A stretch of 64,000 nucleotides of DNA from Geobacteraceae bacterium (lineage in GTDB: Bacteria; Desulfobacterota; Desulfuromonadia; Geobacterales; Pseudopelobacteraceae), in assembly GCA_016720395.1 (NCBI GenBank), contig JADKKR010000008.1, positions 367,205 through 431,204 on the forward strand. Direction: 5' to 3'. Positions within the stretch are counted from its first letter, which is position 1. Each line of letters begins with the position of its first letter. The notes under the pieces were generated by a model. The model made no database searches and had not been told where the DNA came from. It was given only the letters and a program-made list of their open reading frames with translations. Shown here in pieces: positions 10,250 through 22,100 of the stretch. The translations under genes were made by a program, and so were the position numbers.

Positions 10250-10475
10250 AAGAAAAATCTGGCTCTCACTCGCTCACTGCGTTCGCTAGAGCTCACGGAG
10301 GCACAGAGAAAATATAGTGGCTATTCCAGACCTTGCACTACGATGGGAGAAACATCTGCTGACCTGAGAAAACCATGATCACTTTGTGGACGTTGTGTCT
10401 TAGTGAGAGTCGCCTGCTTGTCGGGTTTTGTCTGTCTCTGTGCCTCTGTGAGCTCTGTGAGAGACCGCTTTCCGT
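10250..10475. repeat. Dispersed intergenic repeat element
   Basis: This gap between ribBA and queH starts with CTCACTCGCTCACTGCGTTC and ends with CTCTGTGAGCTCTGTGAGAG. The same words recur at 37970-38380 (three copies) and in weaker form at 35155-35330. The element is noncoding and appears to belong to a mobile or amplified intergenic family. Confidence 0.6.
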
Positions 10476-11679
<1,204 letters not shown>

Positions 11680-11694
11680 GATATTCCTTTCAAC

Positions 11695-12336
11695 CTATAA
11701 GAATCCGTTCTCTGCCAGGGTCTTCATACTCAATCCCCCGGCGCTGCCCTGCGGTCGGGTCAGCCGCTCCACGTATCTGCCGATGATGTCGGTCTCGATG
11801 TTGACCGCGTCGCCTGCCTTCAGCGCGGTCAGGTTGGTTGCAGCCTGGGTGAGCGGGATGATGTTGACGGTGAACCCGGTCTCCGTGACGCTGTTGACCG
11901 TCAGGCTGATGCCGTTGATGGCGACCGAGCCCTTTGCTATCAGATAACGGGCGTTTTCTGCCGGCAGCGTGAATTCGAGCACGCGGTTGCGGTCGATCTC
12001 ATGTGCCCGGGAAAGGGCGCCGATGCAGTCGATATGGCCGGTGACAATGTGCCCGCCCATCCGGTCGCCCAGGCGCAGGGCACGCTCCAGATTGACACAA
12101 CTTCCGCTGCGCAGCCCGCCGATGGTCGTGCAGGCAATGGTCTCCGGTGACACGTCGAAGGTCAGCGAAGTGCCACCCCTGGCATTCACGGTCAGGCAGG
12201 CCCCGTTGACGGCCACGGAATCTCCGATGGCGATCTCCATCACAGGCAGGCCGGTCGTCACCGTCAGGACTGCCGCCCCGCTCCGTCGCTCCAGGGCCGT
12301 TACCCGTCCGGTGTCTTCGATCAGGCCGGTAAACAT
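11695..12336 (-). CDS. ribE: Riboflavin synthase, alpha chain
   Basis: This 213-residue protein has two lumazine-binding repeats: MFTGLIEDTGRV at the start with SVAVNGACLTV, and a second copy around GHIVTGHID ... KGSVAINGISLTV. Riboflavin synthase dismutates two 6,7-dimethyl-8-ribityllumazine molecules into riboflavin. The gene overlaps the end of ribD by 16 bases and precedes ribBA by 15 bases, indicating one operon with translational coupling. Length and motifs are normal. The symbol ribE follows the usage in this group; in Enterobacteria the same enzyme is often called ribC. Confidence 0.95.
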   Translation of the reverse strand: MFTGLIEDTGRVTALERRSGAAVLTVTTGLPVMEIAIGDSVAVNGACLTVNARGGTSLTFDVSPETIACTTIGGLRSGSCVNLERALRLGDRMGGHIVTGHIDCIGALSRAHEIDRNRVLEFTLPAENARYLIAKGSVAINGISLTVNSVTETGFTVNIIPLTQAATNLTALKAGDAVNIETDIIGRYVERLTRPQGSAGGLSMKTLAENGFL

Positions 12337-13424
12337 GTACCCTCCGGACGGGCGGTCACGACGATGTCATGTCCCATGCGGCGGACACTCAGGTCGGTAA
12401 AGGCCATGGCGTGGCTCATTTCGGTGATGCCGGTAATCGCGAAGGGGGAGAACCCGTCACTGCCGATCACCTTGGGTGCGTAGAAAAAGACGCACTCATC
12501 GATCAGTCCCCTGGTCAGTGCGTCACCCGCCAGGCGGCTGCCCCCCTCCAGCAGGATCGACTGGATGCCGAGTCTTCCCAGTTTTTCCAGCAGGTCCCGC
12601 AGGTCGACCCTGCCTTCGCGGGGATCGCAGACCAGCACCGAGACTCCGGTCTGCAGATAGCGCCGGTGGACGGCCGGATCATCTTCCGTGCAGGCGATGA
12701 TGGTTGCATGTGCCAGCGGTCCGCTGAGGATATCGACCGTGGTCGGGGTTCGCAACCTGCTGTCCACGATGATCCGCACGGGGTTGCGACCCTTGACGTG
12801 GCGCACCGTCAGCAGCGGGTTGTCAGCGATGATCGTGTCGACCCCCACCATGACCGCATCGTTGTGAGAGCGCATGCGGTGGACATGCTTCCGGGATTCA
12901 TCACCGCTTATCCAGCGCGACTCTCCGGTGATGCTGGCGATCTTGCCGTCCAGCGTCATGGCGCACTTGTAGGTGACATAGGGGAGGCCGGTCGTGATGT
13001 GCTTGATGAAGGGGAGGTTGACAGCCCGACACTCCTTTTCGAGTACGCCGCAGACGGTCTCGATGCCGGCCTGTTTCAGGGCGGCCAGTCCGCCGCCGCT
13101 GACGCGGGGGTCGGGGTCGCGCATGCCGGCGATGACCCTGCTGACGCCGGACCTGATCAGGGCATCCGTGCGGGGTGGTGTCGCCCCGGTGTGGCAGCAG
13201 GGCTCCAGCGTCACGTACACATCCGCTCCCCGGGCGGCATCACCGGCCATCTTCAGGGCATGTATCTCTGCATGAGGGCTGCCGGCCTTGCGATGCCAGC
13301 CTTCGCCGATTACCGCTCCGTCCCGGACGATCACGCAGCCCACCACCGGGTTGGGCGACGTCCTGCCGATCCCCTTGCGGGCCAGGGCCAGGGGGCGCTT
13401 CATGTATGTGGAGTCACTCGTCAC
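12321..13424 (-). CDS. ribD: Bifunctional pyrimidine deaminase/reductase RibD
   Basis: This is a 367-residue, two-domain enzyme. The N-terminal deaminase carries the zinc motif HAEIHAL and PCCHTGATPPRT (residues about 52-90). The C-terminal reductase begins near residue 147 (PYVTYKCAMTLDGKIA) and ends with the ARPEG tail. It performs the second and third steps of riboflavin synthesis. It lies 10 bases downstream of nrdR and overlaps ribE, in the order dCMP deaminase-nrdR-ribD-ribE-ribBA on the minus strand. Confidence 0.95.
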   Translation of the reverse strand: MTSDSTYMKRPLALARKGIGRTSPNPVVGCVIVRDGAVIGEGWHRKAGSPHAEIHALKMAGDAARGADVYVTLEPCCHTGATPPRTDALIRSGVSRVIAGMRDPDPRVSGGGLAALKQAGIETVCGVLEKECRAVNLPFIKHITTGLPYVTYKCAMTLDGKIASITGESRWISGDESRKHVHRMRSHNDAVMVGVDTIIADNPLLTVRHVKGRNPVRIIVDSRLRTPTTVDILSGPLAHATIIACTEDDPAVHRRYLQTGVSVLVCDPREGRVDLRDLLEKLGRLGIQSILLEGGSRLAGDALTRGLIDECVFFYAPKVIGSDGFSPFAITGITEMSHAMAFTDLSVRRMGHDIVVTARPEGTCLPA

Positions 13425-13434
13425 TTTTCACCCT

Positions 13435-13887
13435 TCACCTTTTCAAAAGGTCCTGAAGCTCCTGCATGAACTCGCCGATGTCGCGGAACGAACGGTAGAC
13501 CGAGGCGAAGCGGACGTAGGCGACTTCGTCCATGCCGTGCAGCTCTTTCATAATCCATTCGCCGATGGCGGTGGTCGAGATCTCCTTGTCCGAGGATTCC
13601 TGCAGGCGTGCTTCCAGGCGGTCGATCATCTGCTCGATATCCTCAACCGGGATGGGGCGCTTTTCACAGGCCTTCTTGATGCCTGAGATGATCTTCATGC
13701 GGTCGAAGGGCTCCCGGCGGCCGTCTTTCTTGCAGACCTGCGGCAGCATCTCTTCCACCCGCTCATGGGTGGTAAAGCGTTTGGCGCATTCTTCGCATTC
13801 CCTCCGGCGGCGGATGGCGGTGCCCCCCTTGTCGGGGCGGGAATCGATCACCTTGCTGTCGGGATTTCCACAGAACGGGCATTTCAT
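13435..13887 (-). CDS. nrdR: Transcriptional repressor NrdR
   Basis: This 150-residue protein begins with the NrdR zinc ribbon (MKCPFCGNPDSKVIDSR ... RRRECEECAKRFTTHER), followed by an ATP-cone domain (VCKKDGRREPFDRMKI onward). NrdR senses ATP/dATP and represses ribonucleotide reductase genes. Its ATG overlaps the stop of the upstream dCMP deaminase (ATGA), and ribD follows 10 bases after. The link of dNTP control with a dCMP deaminase fits its role. Length and all four zinc cysteines are normal. Confidence 0.96.
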   Translation of the reverse strand: MKCPFCGNPDSKVIDSRPDKGGTAIRRRRECEECAKRFTTHERVEEMLPQVCKKDGRREPFDRMKIISGIKKACEKRPIPVEDIEQMIDRLEARLQESSDKEISTTAIGEWIMKELHGMDEVAYVRFASVYRSFRDIGEFMQELQDLLKR

Positions 13888-14346
13888 GCTGTTTCGCCCC
13901 TCCCGGCGGAGAAGTGGAGCACCTCGATGGCAGCCTCGGAGATCATCTCCCGGGCCAGATCGTCGGCATAGCCTTCGCCGAAGATCACCCGGGTAATGCC
14001 CGCATTAATGATCATCTTGGTGCAGATGATACAAGGCATGGTGGTACAGTAGAGTGTGGCGCCGTCGATGTTGGTGCCATGTTTGGCGGCCTGGATGATG
14101 GCATTCTGCTCGGCATGCAGGCCCCGGCAGAGTTCATGGCGTTCACCGGACGGAACTTGAGACGCTCGCGCAGGCAGCCGGCCGACTCGCAGTGGGTGAT
14201 CCCCGACGGAACTCCGTTGTAGCCGGTGGCCAGGATGTTGCGGTCTTTACCAGCAGGGCACCCACCTGCCGGCGCAGGCAGGAGGAGCGCGTAGCCACCA
14301 GGCGCGTGATATCCATGAAATACTGATCCCAGGAGGGACGCTGCAT
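13884..14346 (-). CDS. dCMP deaminase (two frameshifts)
   Basis: From ATG 14346 (MQRPSWDQYFMDITRLVA) the protein reads to LLVK, then changes frame near 14246 (KDRNILATGYNGVPSG expected) and again near 14147 (FRPGERHELCRGLHAEQNAI expected). Each needs one missing G. With two added bases the span is 155 codons, the usual size. Visible motifs are the deaminase HAEQNAI and PCIICTKM, the zinc-binding HAE and PCxxC. It deaminates dCMP to dUMP for thymidylate synthesis. Its stop overlaps the nrdR start. As with ribBA, the pattern fits sequence errors in G runs. Confidence 0.88.
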
Positions 14347-14643
14347 CGATTGTTCTCCACTCACTTTATGATAAATAAACAAATTACTCCAATATGCCTG
14401 CAAAGGTCAACAGAGCGATGCAGGGCGCACGATTTAACCAGGCGATCCTGCATAATTACCGCTAACTATATGAATTATCGTATGTAATGCCTCGCCAGTC
14501 GTTGCCCAGGCGGGTCTGGATGCGACAACAAACTAAAATGTTTGGCTTTTACGTTAATTTCTGATAAGAACGGTTCAAAATTTTCATGTACAGCGGCGGA
14601 TTATCTGTACAGACCACCTGATCCCGGACGGACTGAACCACTT

Positions 14644-16785
14644 ATGACTGAACCTACACCTGCCACTGAAACCAGAAAGCCGGTTGTCCTCGTTGTCGAT
14701 GACGACCAGTTGCTGCGGGTCATGCTTCAGGATGCCCTGAAAGCTGCCGGTTTCGATGTGATTGTCGCAGCGGATGGCGTCTCGGCGCTGCACGCCGTAG
14801 CCGCTTCGAGTCCGGATCTCGTGCTGCTCGACCTGGTTATGCCGGGCAAGGATGGCTGTGAGACCTGCCGTGATATCCGCGCCCTCCCCGGGTTTGCCTA
14901 CACCCCGGTCCTGATGTTGACCAGTCTCGACAACGCAGATTCAATCCACCGGGCCTTCGAGGCCGGCGCCACCGATTTCATCGCCAAGCCGGTCAATCTG
15001 GAACTCCTGGCGCATCGGGTCCGCTATGTGCTGCGGGCCAGCCAGAACGTGAACACCCTTGCTGAAAGCCGGGCGAGGCTGGAAATGCTCAAGGTGGCGG
15101 TGGACAGCCTGCCGATCGGGATCACCTTCAGCGATGTGGATGGTGTGATCGTCTATTCGAACCCTGCCGAAGCCAGGATGCACGGCTATGAGGTCGACGA
15201 ACTGGTCGGAAAAGAGGCCCGGCAGTTTTCCACGACCAACCGCAGCAGGCATCTGGCCGTCGACCAGCTGAAAGAGATCGGTGTCTGGCGCCGCGAGAGC
15301 GTCAACGTGCGCAGGGACGGCGAGGAGTTCCCGGCGCTGCTCACCTCCATTCCGGTGCGGGACTGCGAAGCGAACTATCTGGGGATTATCACCACCTGCG
15401 AGGATATCTCGGAACGGAAGGTGGCCGAGGAAAAAATCCGCCAGCTGGCCTATTATGACACGCTGACCGGGCTGCCCAACCGCGGCATGTTCCTGGAGCG
15501 GCTGCACCAGACCCTGTCCCAGGCGCAGCGCGACCGGGACAAGGTCAACCTGATCTTTCTCGATCTGGACAACTTCAAGGATGTCAATGACACACAGGGG
15601 CATGATGTCGGCGACAAGCTGCTGCAGTCGGTTGCCGAGCGCCTATCCGCCTGCATGCGGGATTCGGACGTCCTGGCCCGGCTCGGCGGGGACGAATTCG
15701 TGGTGGTCTGCCCGTCACTGGCAACACAGGACAGTATCGCCGCCGTTGTCCAGCGGATCCTGGCCATCTTCAGCTACCCCTTTGAGATCGAAGGGCGCCA
15801 GATCTACACCAGTGCCAGTATCGGCATCACGGTCTATCCGGACGACAGTCTGGATGCCTCGACCCTCTTCAGGTGCGCCGATACGGCCATGTATCAGGCC
15901 AAGAACGAGGGCAGGGCGCAGTTCCGTTTCTTTTCTCCGGAGCTGAACCAGAAGATCATGCAGCGGGTTGCGCTTGAAAGCAGCCTGCGCCAGGGTCTCG
16001 AAAAGCAGGAGTTCTTCCTGCACTATCAGCCGCTCTGGGACCTGCGGAGCTCACGGATGACCGGGGTCGAGGTGCTGCTGCGCTGGCAGAGCTCCGACTA
16101 CGGCCTGATGCAGCCGTCAACGTTCATCTCGCTGCTGGAAGACTCGGGCCTGATCAACAGCGTCGGTGAGTGGGTGTTGCGCACCGCCTGCCTTCAGATG
16201 CGTGAATGGACAGATCTGGAGCATCGCGACCTGAAGATGGCGGTAAATATCTCGGGCAAGCAGATGAAGCATCCCCGCTTCCTCGAAATGATCATCTCGA
16301 TCATCCAGGAGACCGGCATCGACCCCACCAACCTGGAACTGGAGTTCACCGAAAGCGTCATCATGGAGAACGTGGAAAATACCGTCGAGACGTTCCGCAA
16401 GCTCAAGGAGATGGGGATCCAGCTGAGTATCGATGACTTCGGGACCGGCTATTCATCACTCAATTATCTGAAGCACTTTCCGGTGGACCGGATCAAGATC
16501 GACCGCTCATTCGTCGCTGACGTCTACCACAACCAGAGCGACGCGGCAATCATCGAGGCCATCGTTTCCATGGCCCAGAGCCTGAGCCTGCGGGTGGTTG
16601 CTGAAGGTGTCGAAAACAGCGACCAGCTGCACAGCCTCACCAGGCTCGGCTGTGACGAGGTCCAGGGCTTCTACCTGGCGATGCCGATGCATGCCGATGC
16701 ACTGGCCGACAAGCTGGGACAGACCCATGGCAGGCAGATTGAGAAACTCGCGGTTACGGAATGGTTCGATAAACGTAGCGTGTGA
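14644..16785 (+). CDS. REC-PAS-GGDEF-EAL cyclic-di-GMP signalling protein
   Basis: Starting at ATG 14644 (MTEPTPATETRKP) gives 713 residues; an upstream TTG at 14542 would add 34 unlikely residues. The order is receiver (VLVVDDDQLL, phospho-Asp in VLLDLVMPG, Lys in FIAKP), PAS (about 145-265), GGDEF with intact RLGGDEF, and EAL with the motif written EVL, DDFGTGYSS and VAEGVENSDQ. Conserved active-site residues in both output domains suggest possible dual cyclase and phosphodiesterase capacity, controlled by phosphorylation. No partner kinase is adjacent. It ends just before a terminator and a sigma-54 promoter for large surface proteins. Confidence 0.93.
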   Translation: MTEPTPATETRKPVVLVVDDDQLLRVMLQDALKAAGFDVIVAADGVSALHAVAASSPDLVLLDLVMPGKDGCETCRDIRALPGFAYTPVLMLTSLDNADSIHRAFEAGATDFIAKPVNLELLAHRVRYVLRASQNVNTLAESRARLEMLKVAVDSLPIGITFSDVDGVIVYSNPAEARMHGYEVDELVGKEARQFSTTNRSRHLAVDQLKEIGVWRRESVNVRRDGEEFPALLTSIPVRDCEANYLGIITTCEDISERKVAEEKIRQLAYYDTLTGLPNRGMFLERLHQTLSQAQRDRDKVNLIFLDLDNFKDVNDTQGHDVGDKLLQSVAERLSACMRDSDVLARLGGDEFVVVCPSLATQDSIAAVVQRILAIFSYPFEIEGRQIYTSASIGITVYPDDSLDASTLFRCADTAMYQAKNEGRAQFRFFSPELNQKIMQRVALESSLRQGLEKQEFFLHYQPLWDLRSSRMTGVEVLLRWQSSDYGLMQPSTFISLLEDSGLINSVGEWVLRTACLQMREWTDLEHRDLKMAVNISGKQMKHPRFLEMIISIIQETGIDPTNLELEFTESVIMENVENTVETFRKLKEMGIQLSIDDFGTGYSSLNYLKHFPVDRIKIDRSFVADVYHNQSDAAIIEAIVSMAQSLSLRVVAEGVENSDQLHSLTRLGCDEVQGFYLAMPMHADALADKLGQTHGRQIEKLAVTEWFDKRSV

Positions 16786-16840
16786 CAGCCGGTCAGAATA
16801 TCCAGCGGATGTTTGTCATACATATCAGTCTGTTCACCCA

Positions 16841-16868
16841 GGGGGGGCTCACAGAGAGCCTCCTTTTT
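16841..16868 (+). terminator. Terminator after the c-di-GMP signalling gene
   Basis: GGGGGGCTC pairs with GAGCCTCC around a short loop and is followed by seven T's, about 55 bases after the stop. Confidence 0.8.
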
Positions 16869-17048
16869 TTGGAATTTCCTCCTTCGGCCTCGGCTGCCCA
16901 GCGGTCGCCAACCGCCGGCTTGTGCGGCATGTCCCCGAAAATTCCCGCTGCACGGATTCATTCCCCTGCCGGGCTTTTCTGACCGGCAAACTCTTTACCC
17001 ACGCGCCCTGAACCGGTGTATACGTTTGGAATACAAAAATAATAAAAA

Positions 17049-17066
17049 TTGGCTCTGAACTTGCTT
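17049..17066 (+). promoter_or_regulatory. Sigma-54 promoter of the surface-protein operon
   Basis: TTGGCTCTGAACTTGCTT matches the -24/-12 consensus, with GG at 17051-17052 and GC at 17063-17064 separated by exactly 10 bases. It lies about 210 bases upstream of the first gene of the four-gene surface operon, leaving a long leader. The rest of the 488-base gap (16786-17273) holds a terminator and no gene. No GEMM or other riboswitch was recognised in it. Confidence 0.72.
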
Positions 17067-17273
17067 TTGTTTGTAAGGTTTTCCCCACAAACAATACAAA
17101 GAGGACCATTAAAGTCCAGTAGGCACTGTAACTATCAGGATAACAATGTTATTTTTCTGAATTTTGCTTGTCAGTCAGTAACGTAACGGCCAGCTTTTGA
17201 CGTTATTTGTCAGTCGGCAGGCCATTTAACGTAATTAATCACCTCAACTGTCACACCGCAAAAGGAGATCACC

Positions 17274-17771
17274 ATGAACCGTTCGACGTTCCTCGCCGCC
17301 CTGCTGCTGTCCACCGCATTACTGCTTCCCTCCCTGACGCAGGCATCACCGCAGATCGCCGTCAGCATCACCGCAACAAAACAGATTGTGGAAACAAAGA
17401 ACGGTGCCAAGTCCATCCGTCTAGTTCCGGCCGCAACGACGGCTTCCGGCGAAGAGCTCACCTACACACTGGACTACTCCAACAAGGGAACTGAAACTGC
17501 TGTAGACGCCACGATCGACAACCCGATCCCGAAGGGGACGTCGTACATCTCCAACACTGCCCGTGGCGATAAAAGCGAGATAACCTTCTCCGCCGACGGC
17601 GGGAAAAACTATGGACCGCCGACCAGGGTCAGTCACGAAGTAAGGCTCCCGAGCGGAAAGCTGGAAAAGCGGGTCGCCACTCCTGAGGAGTTCACGCACA
17701 TCCGCTGGACCATCAAGCAGATCCCGGCCGGAAGCGGCGGCAGCGTAGGGTTTAAGGTCCGCGTTCGATAA
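17274..17771 (+). CDS. Small secreted DUF11-type protein
   Basis: This 165-residue protein starts at ATG 17274 after AAGGAG. It has a clear Sec signal peptide (FLAALLLSTALLLPSLTQA) and then one DUF11-like beta domain (ELTYTLDYSNKGTETAVDATIDNPIPKG as its core, followed by strands to the C-terminus). Such domains are structural modules in bacterial surface proteins. It is first in the sigma-54 operon and may be a periplasmic or surface subunit assembling with the giant proteins that follow. No enzyme motif is visible. Confidence 0.75.
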   Translation: MNRSTFLAALLLSTALLLPSLTQASPQIAVSITATKQIVETKNGAKSIRLVPAATTASGEELTYTLDYSNKGTETAVDATIDNPIPKGTSYISNTARGDKSEITFSADGGKNYGPPTRVSHEVRLPSGKLEKRVATPEEFTHIRWTIKQIPAGSGGSVGFKVRVR

Positions 17772-17932
17772 GTATTTACCACGTAATCAGACACCACTTC
17801 GATCAGGAGGAGATCATGGAACAGAAACAGTATCGACCGAACACACGGGACAGTACCAGTACCAAGAGGAATTCAGACCGGACCATCACGACACGTGCAT
17901 TGAACTGCACCACACGAAAGGAGAACAAAGAG

Positions 17933-19090
17933 ATGAGAACAGAACGATCCTTCATCACCAGATGCGCCCTGGGCGCAGCAGCCGTGGCACTGGCTGTTTG
18001 TCTGGGAACGCCGCAGCAGGCTGACGCCAACACGGCAGCCAACACGTCCATCATCAACACTGCCACGGTCAACTACCGGGATACCGGCGGTGTAGCACAG
18101 AACCCGGTCACCGCCCAGGCCACCGTCACAGTCATCCTGGTGGCCTCGGCCCCGACCCTGAACGCCCCGGCCGATCTGAGCACGACCTCCGGCACAGCGG
18201 TTATCTACAACTACGAAATCACCGCCACCGCCAACGGTCCCGACTCCTATAACCTGACCCGGACCATCGCTGAGTCGGCCGGCATCACACCCGGCACCTC
18301 CACGGCAGTCATCAGCACGCCTTCCGTCACCCTGGGGGCCAGCACCCTCGCCGCTCCGGTCACCATTGCCTCCGCCGGAATCACCCCCATCACCGTTCCC
18401 AGTGACGGCACCGCCAACGTTACCGTGAACGGGATCGTCGGGGGCGACACGGTCTTCATAGGTGGCCAGGCCTATACGGTCGCCTCCATCGTCGACAACG
18501 CCAACGGTACCTCCACCATCAACGTTAACGGCAACGGTGCAGCGTCAGCGCTGCTGCAGCCGGGAACCCTGATCGCAGAGCGCCAGACTTTCACGGTCAC
18601 GGTTACTCCGGGCACCATCATCGCCACCGGCGACCAGACGGTGACCGTTCCCGTAACCGCCACCAGCGTAGCTGACGGTACCAAGTCTGCCAGCGATACG
18701 ACCATAACCACCGTACAGGTTGCTAATCTGCAAGTGCTGAAAGAGGTCTCGACCGATGGCACAACTTTCAGCGCCTCGGTCAGCAGGGCTCCTGGACAGA
18801 CCATCTATTACCGCATCACCGTCACGAATAACGGCGCAGCCAACGCTACCAGCGTGGTGATCACCGACCCGCTGACGGTCTACACCATTTATACTGCCGG
18901 CAGCGCCAAACGGGCCGCCGGTGCCGCCACTACCTACGCCGCTGCACCGACGTCCCTGACGGATGCTGCTGACCCCGACGGGTATGATTACGCTCTCACC
19001 ACCGCAGGGACCGTCACCTACAACGTGGGCATCCTGACTCCGGGCGCCGGCAATGCGGTACAGCTCTTCTTCCAGGCTACCGTCAGGTAG
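17933..19090 (+). CDS. Secreted surface protein with DUF11 domain
   Basis: From ATG 17933, preceded by AAAGGAGAAC, the 385-residue product has a signal peptide (CALGAAAVALAVCLGTPQQADA), then a Thr/Ala/Val-rich beta-sandwich region and a DUF11 domain near residues 265-385 (GQTIYYRITVTNNGAANATSVVITDPLT). An in-frame ATG at 17816 with its own AGGAGG would add 39 hydrophilic residues ahead of the signal peptide; I prefer the internal start. It sits between the small DUF11 gene and the OmpA/barrel gene, so it is probably co-exported with them. Function beyond structure is unknown. Confidence 0.72.
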   Translation: MRTERSFITRCALGAAAVALAVCLGTPQQADANTAANTSIINTATVNYRDTGGVAQNPVTAQATVTVILVASAPTLNAPADLSTTSGTAVIYNYEITATANGPDSYNLTRTIAESAGITPGTSTAVISTPSVTLGASTLAAPVTIASAGITPITVPSDGTANVTVNGIVGGDTVFIGGQAYTVASIVDNANGTSTINVNGNGAASALLQPGTLIAERQTFTVTVTPGTIIATGDQTVTVPVTATSVADGTKSASDTTITTVQVANLQVLKEVSTDGTTFSASVSRAPGQTIYYRITVTNNGAANATSVVITDPLTVYTIYTAGSAKRAAGAATTYAAAPTSLTDAADPDGYDYALTTAGTVTYNVGILTPGAGNAVQLFFQATVR

Positions 19091-19127
19091 CAGAACGGCC
19101 GGCGGGGAGGGTGACCTCCCCGACGGA

Positions 19128-22100
19128 ATGCAGAATCAGTTGAGCAGGCCATACTTCAGACGTACGGGAAGCGATGACGTGAACACCGGCAGCAGCTACA
19201 TACCAGATGGATTCCGGCAGTACGGAGCGGCAGTTACGGCCGTTCTCGTACTGCTGTTCTCTCTGCTGTTCCCTGCTTCGGATGCTACCGCTGCCCAGGG
19301 AGACCGGATCGTCAATACCGCCTTCATCAGCCAGTCCGGTACACCGGCGGTCTCCACCTCCGCCTCGGTCACCGTCGTCATACCGACTCCTGCAACCATC
19401 GAATTCCTGCTGTATGCCCCCGGAGCCCCCGGTGCCCAACCGGTACCGGTAGCGCCGGGAGCCTATCGCAGCGGAGCGGCTCCCACATCACCGTTCGTGG
19501 CCCTTCCTTTCCCGCAAACGGTCGGATCCCTGACCCCCATCGACCTCAACCAGCCGGTCCCGCTCGTGCCTGCCTCCCAGGTCCACCAGGGAGATCCGCT
19601 CTTCATCAGGGTCACCGACCTTGACCAGAATCTGGATCGAACGCTGCGCGAGACCATCCTGGTAACCGTCACCAACCCGGCCAGCGGCGACATCGAGGTG
19701 GTCCTCCTGTCGGAGACCGGTCCCGACACCGGGGTCTTTGCGGGTTACCTCCCCACCACACCTGCAGCTTCAGGACCTTACAACGGCTCCATCCGGGCCA
19801 ATCAGGCCAACCAGCTGACGGCACGCTATCAGGACCCGGATGACGCCACCGATGCGGTCACCAGTGCCATCATGGTCGACCCCTACGGTATCGTCTTCGA
19901 CAGCTCCAGCGGCCTGCCGGTCAACGGAGCCGCCATAACCATACTGAACACCGTCACCGGACTGCCGGCGACGGTGTACGGCGACAACGGCGTCAGTACA
20001 TTCCCGTCCACGGTCACCTCGGGCGGTACATTCACCGACGGCAGCGGGACAACCTACACGTTTGCTGCCGGGGCCTACCGCTTCCCCCTGGTACCTCCCG
20101 GCAGCTACCGCTATGTCATAGCAGCGCCTGCCGGCTATTCGGCCCCTTCGACAGTGCCCGCATCCGCTATTCCACCACCGTTCACTGCCACCCTGGTGAC
20201 CGGGTCGCGGGGCGAGTCCTTCACTGTCTCTCCCGGTCCGGCTGTAAGGATCGACATACCGCTAGACCCTTCCAGCAGCTCACTCTGGCTGCAGAAGAGT
20301 GTCGCCAGGGAGTTCGTGGGAATCGGTGAGTTCGTTCCCTATGAACTCACGATCACCAACCCCGGCACCCTGGCTCAGGCCATCGGCGTCCGAGTTACGG
20401 ATCTACTGCCGGCAGGATTCCGCTACCGGAAGGGTTCTGCCCAGCTCGACGGCCTTCCGGCCGCTGACCCTTCCGTGAGCGCCGACGGACGAACCCTGGT
20501 CTTCCAGGTCGACCGCATCCCAGTTGCGTCCTCCCGCACGGTTCGCTACGTGACGGAGGTGACTGCCGGCAGCCGTATCGGCCCGGCAGTTAACCAGGCC
20601 AGTGCCACAGCCTCCGGGGGGGCAGCCTCCAACCTTGCCCGTGCGACCGTCAAGGTCCGTGACGACCTGCTGCGGACCCGTGCAACGCTGATGGGGCGCG
20701 TGACCGTCGGGGACTGCCCGGCTGACGGCGGAGAACCTGCGGACGGCAGGGAAGGCGTCCGTATCTACCTTGAAGACGGCACCTTTGTTATCAGCGACAA
20801 ACAGGGGCTCTTCCACTTCGAAGGTATCCGTCCCGGTCTGCACGTGGTCCAGCTCGATCTCGACTCCCTGCCTGACGGGTACGAAGCCGTCTCCTGTACC
20901 GAAAACAGCCGCTTTGCCGGTCGTTCATTCTCCCAGTTCGTCGAGGTACAGGGCGGCAGTCTGTGGCGCAGTGATTTCCATATCCGCCCGCGCCCGGAAC
21001 CTCCGATCCCGTCAGACGCCCCCGTACCCCGGGCTGAAGCAATTCCGGTCTCAGCTCCACCTGCGCCGGCAGAGGTCGGAAGGGTCAGTCTGGATCTCTC
21101 CAATCACTTCGAGAACCTGACCATCGTCTATACCGCCGACATGAAGGGTGCGGCAGTGCCGCTGTCTGATCTGCGCCTGAGCGTGACACTGCCGCCCGGT
21201 GTCAGCTACACAGCCGGCAGCAGCACAATGGACGGTGTCGCGATTGCCGACCCGGAGCAGGATGCCTTCATGCTCGTCTACCGCCTCGGCAGCCAACCCG
21301 CCGGTTTCCGGCAGACCCTGACCTTCAAGGCCTCCATTACCCCCGGAAGTACGGCGGGCAGGATCCCGATCCGGGCATACCTGGCAGGGGACGGCCCATC
21401 CGGTCGCAGGCTGCTGACGGCACCGGCAGAATCCTCACTGGAGATCGTCAAGGAACAGGCCAGCAGGTCGATCAATCTGACGATGCATCCCCGTTTTGCA
21501 ACCCTGAGCGACGAACTGGGAAGTGAAGACAAGGAGTCCCTCAACGAGCTGGCGATACTGCTGACCGGACTGAGCACCGAGCGCATCATCGTGACCGGTC
21601 ACACCGACAATCTCCGCATCGCTCCCCGCAAACACTCGCCCTACAGGAACAACACGGCCCTCTCCTGGGGTCGTGCCAGGAGTGTCGGCCGCTACCTGCT
21701 GGCGGCGCTGCGGCTCCCTCCGGAAAAGCTTGTCCTGGACGGCAAAGGGGAGTCCGCCCCGGTCGCAGACAACCTCACCGAAGAGGGGCGGGCCAAGAAC
21801 CGTCGCGTCGAGGTACAGGTCTTTGCCAACCGGCGCAGTGACCGCTACCGCCTCGGCATGATCCAGGAACAGAGCAGCGTGCAGTCGCCCGGTGAAGCGA
21901 GTGAAACAGCCGCCGTTCCCGGCACGGCAGTGGAACAGGCATCGTCGCAGAAGCACACGGTTCCGGGCGGATCTGCCGCAGGGAGCCAGGGGACAGTGTC
22001 CGCCGGCGCGGCCGCGGTCAATCCCCCCCCCGGGGGGTCCGCACATGTGCCGGCAGCGACCGCTGTCCCGGCTGACCCACCGGCAGCAGCGCCGCCCGTC

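Noticed and set aside
14347..14643. Possible FMN riboswitch upstream of the rib genes
   Set aside because: No RFN-element motifs are visible. The gap before the dCMP deaminase shows nothing beyond plain AT-rich sequence.
16786..17273. Possible c-di-GMP (GEMM) riboswitch before the surface operon
   Set aside because: The conserved GEMM core and tetraloop-receptor words could not be found. Only the sigma-54 promoter is convincing.
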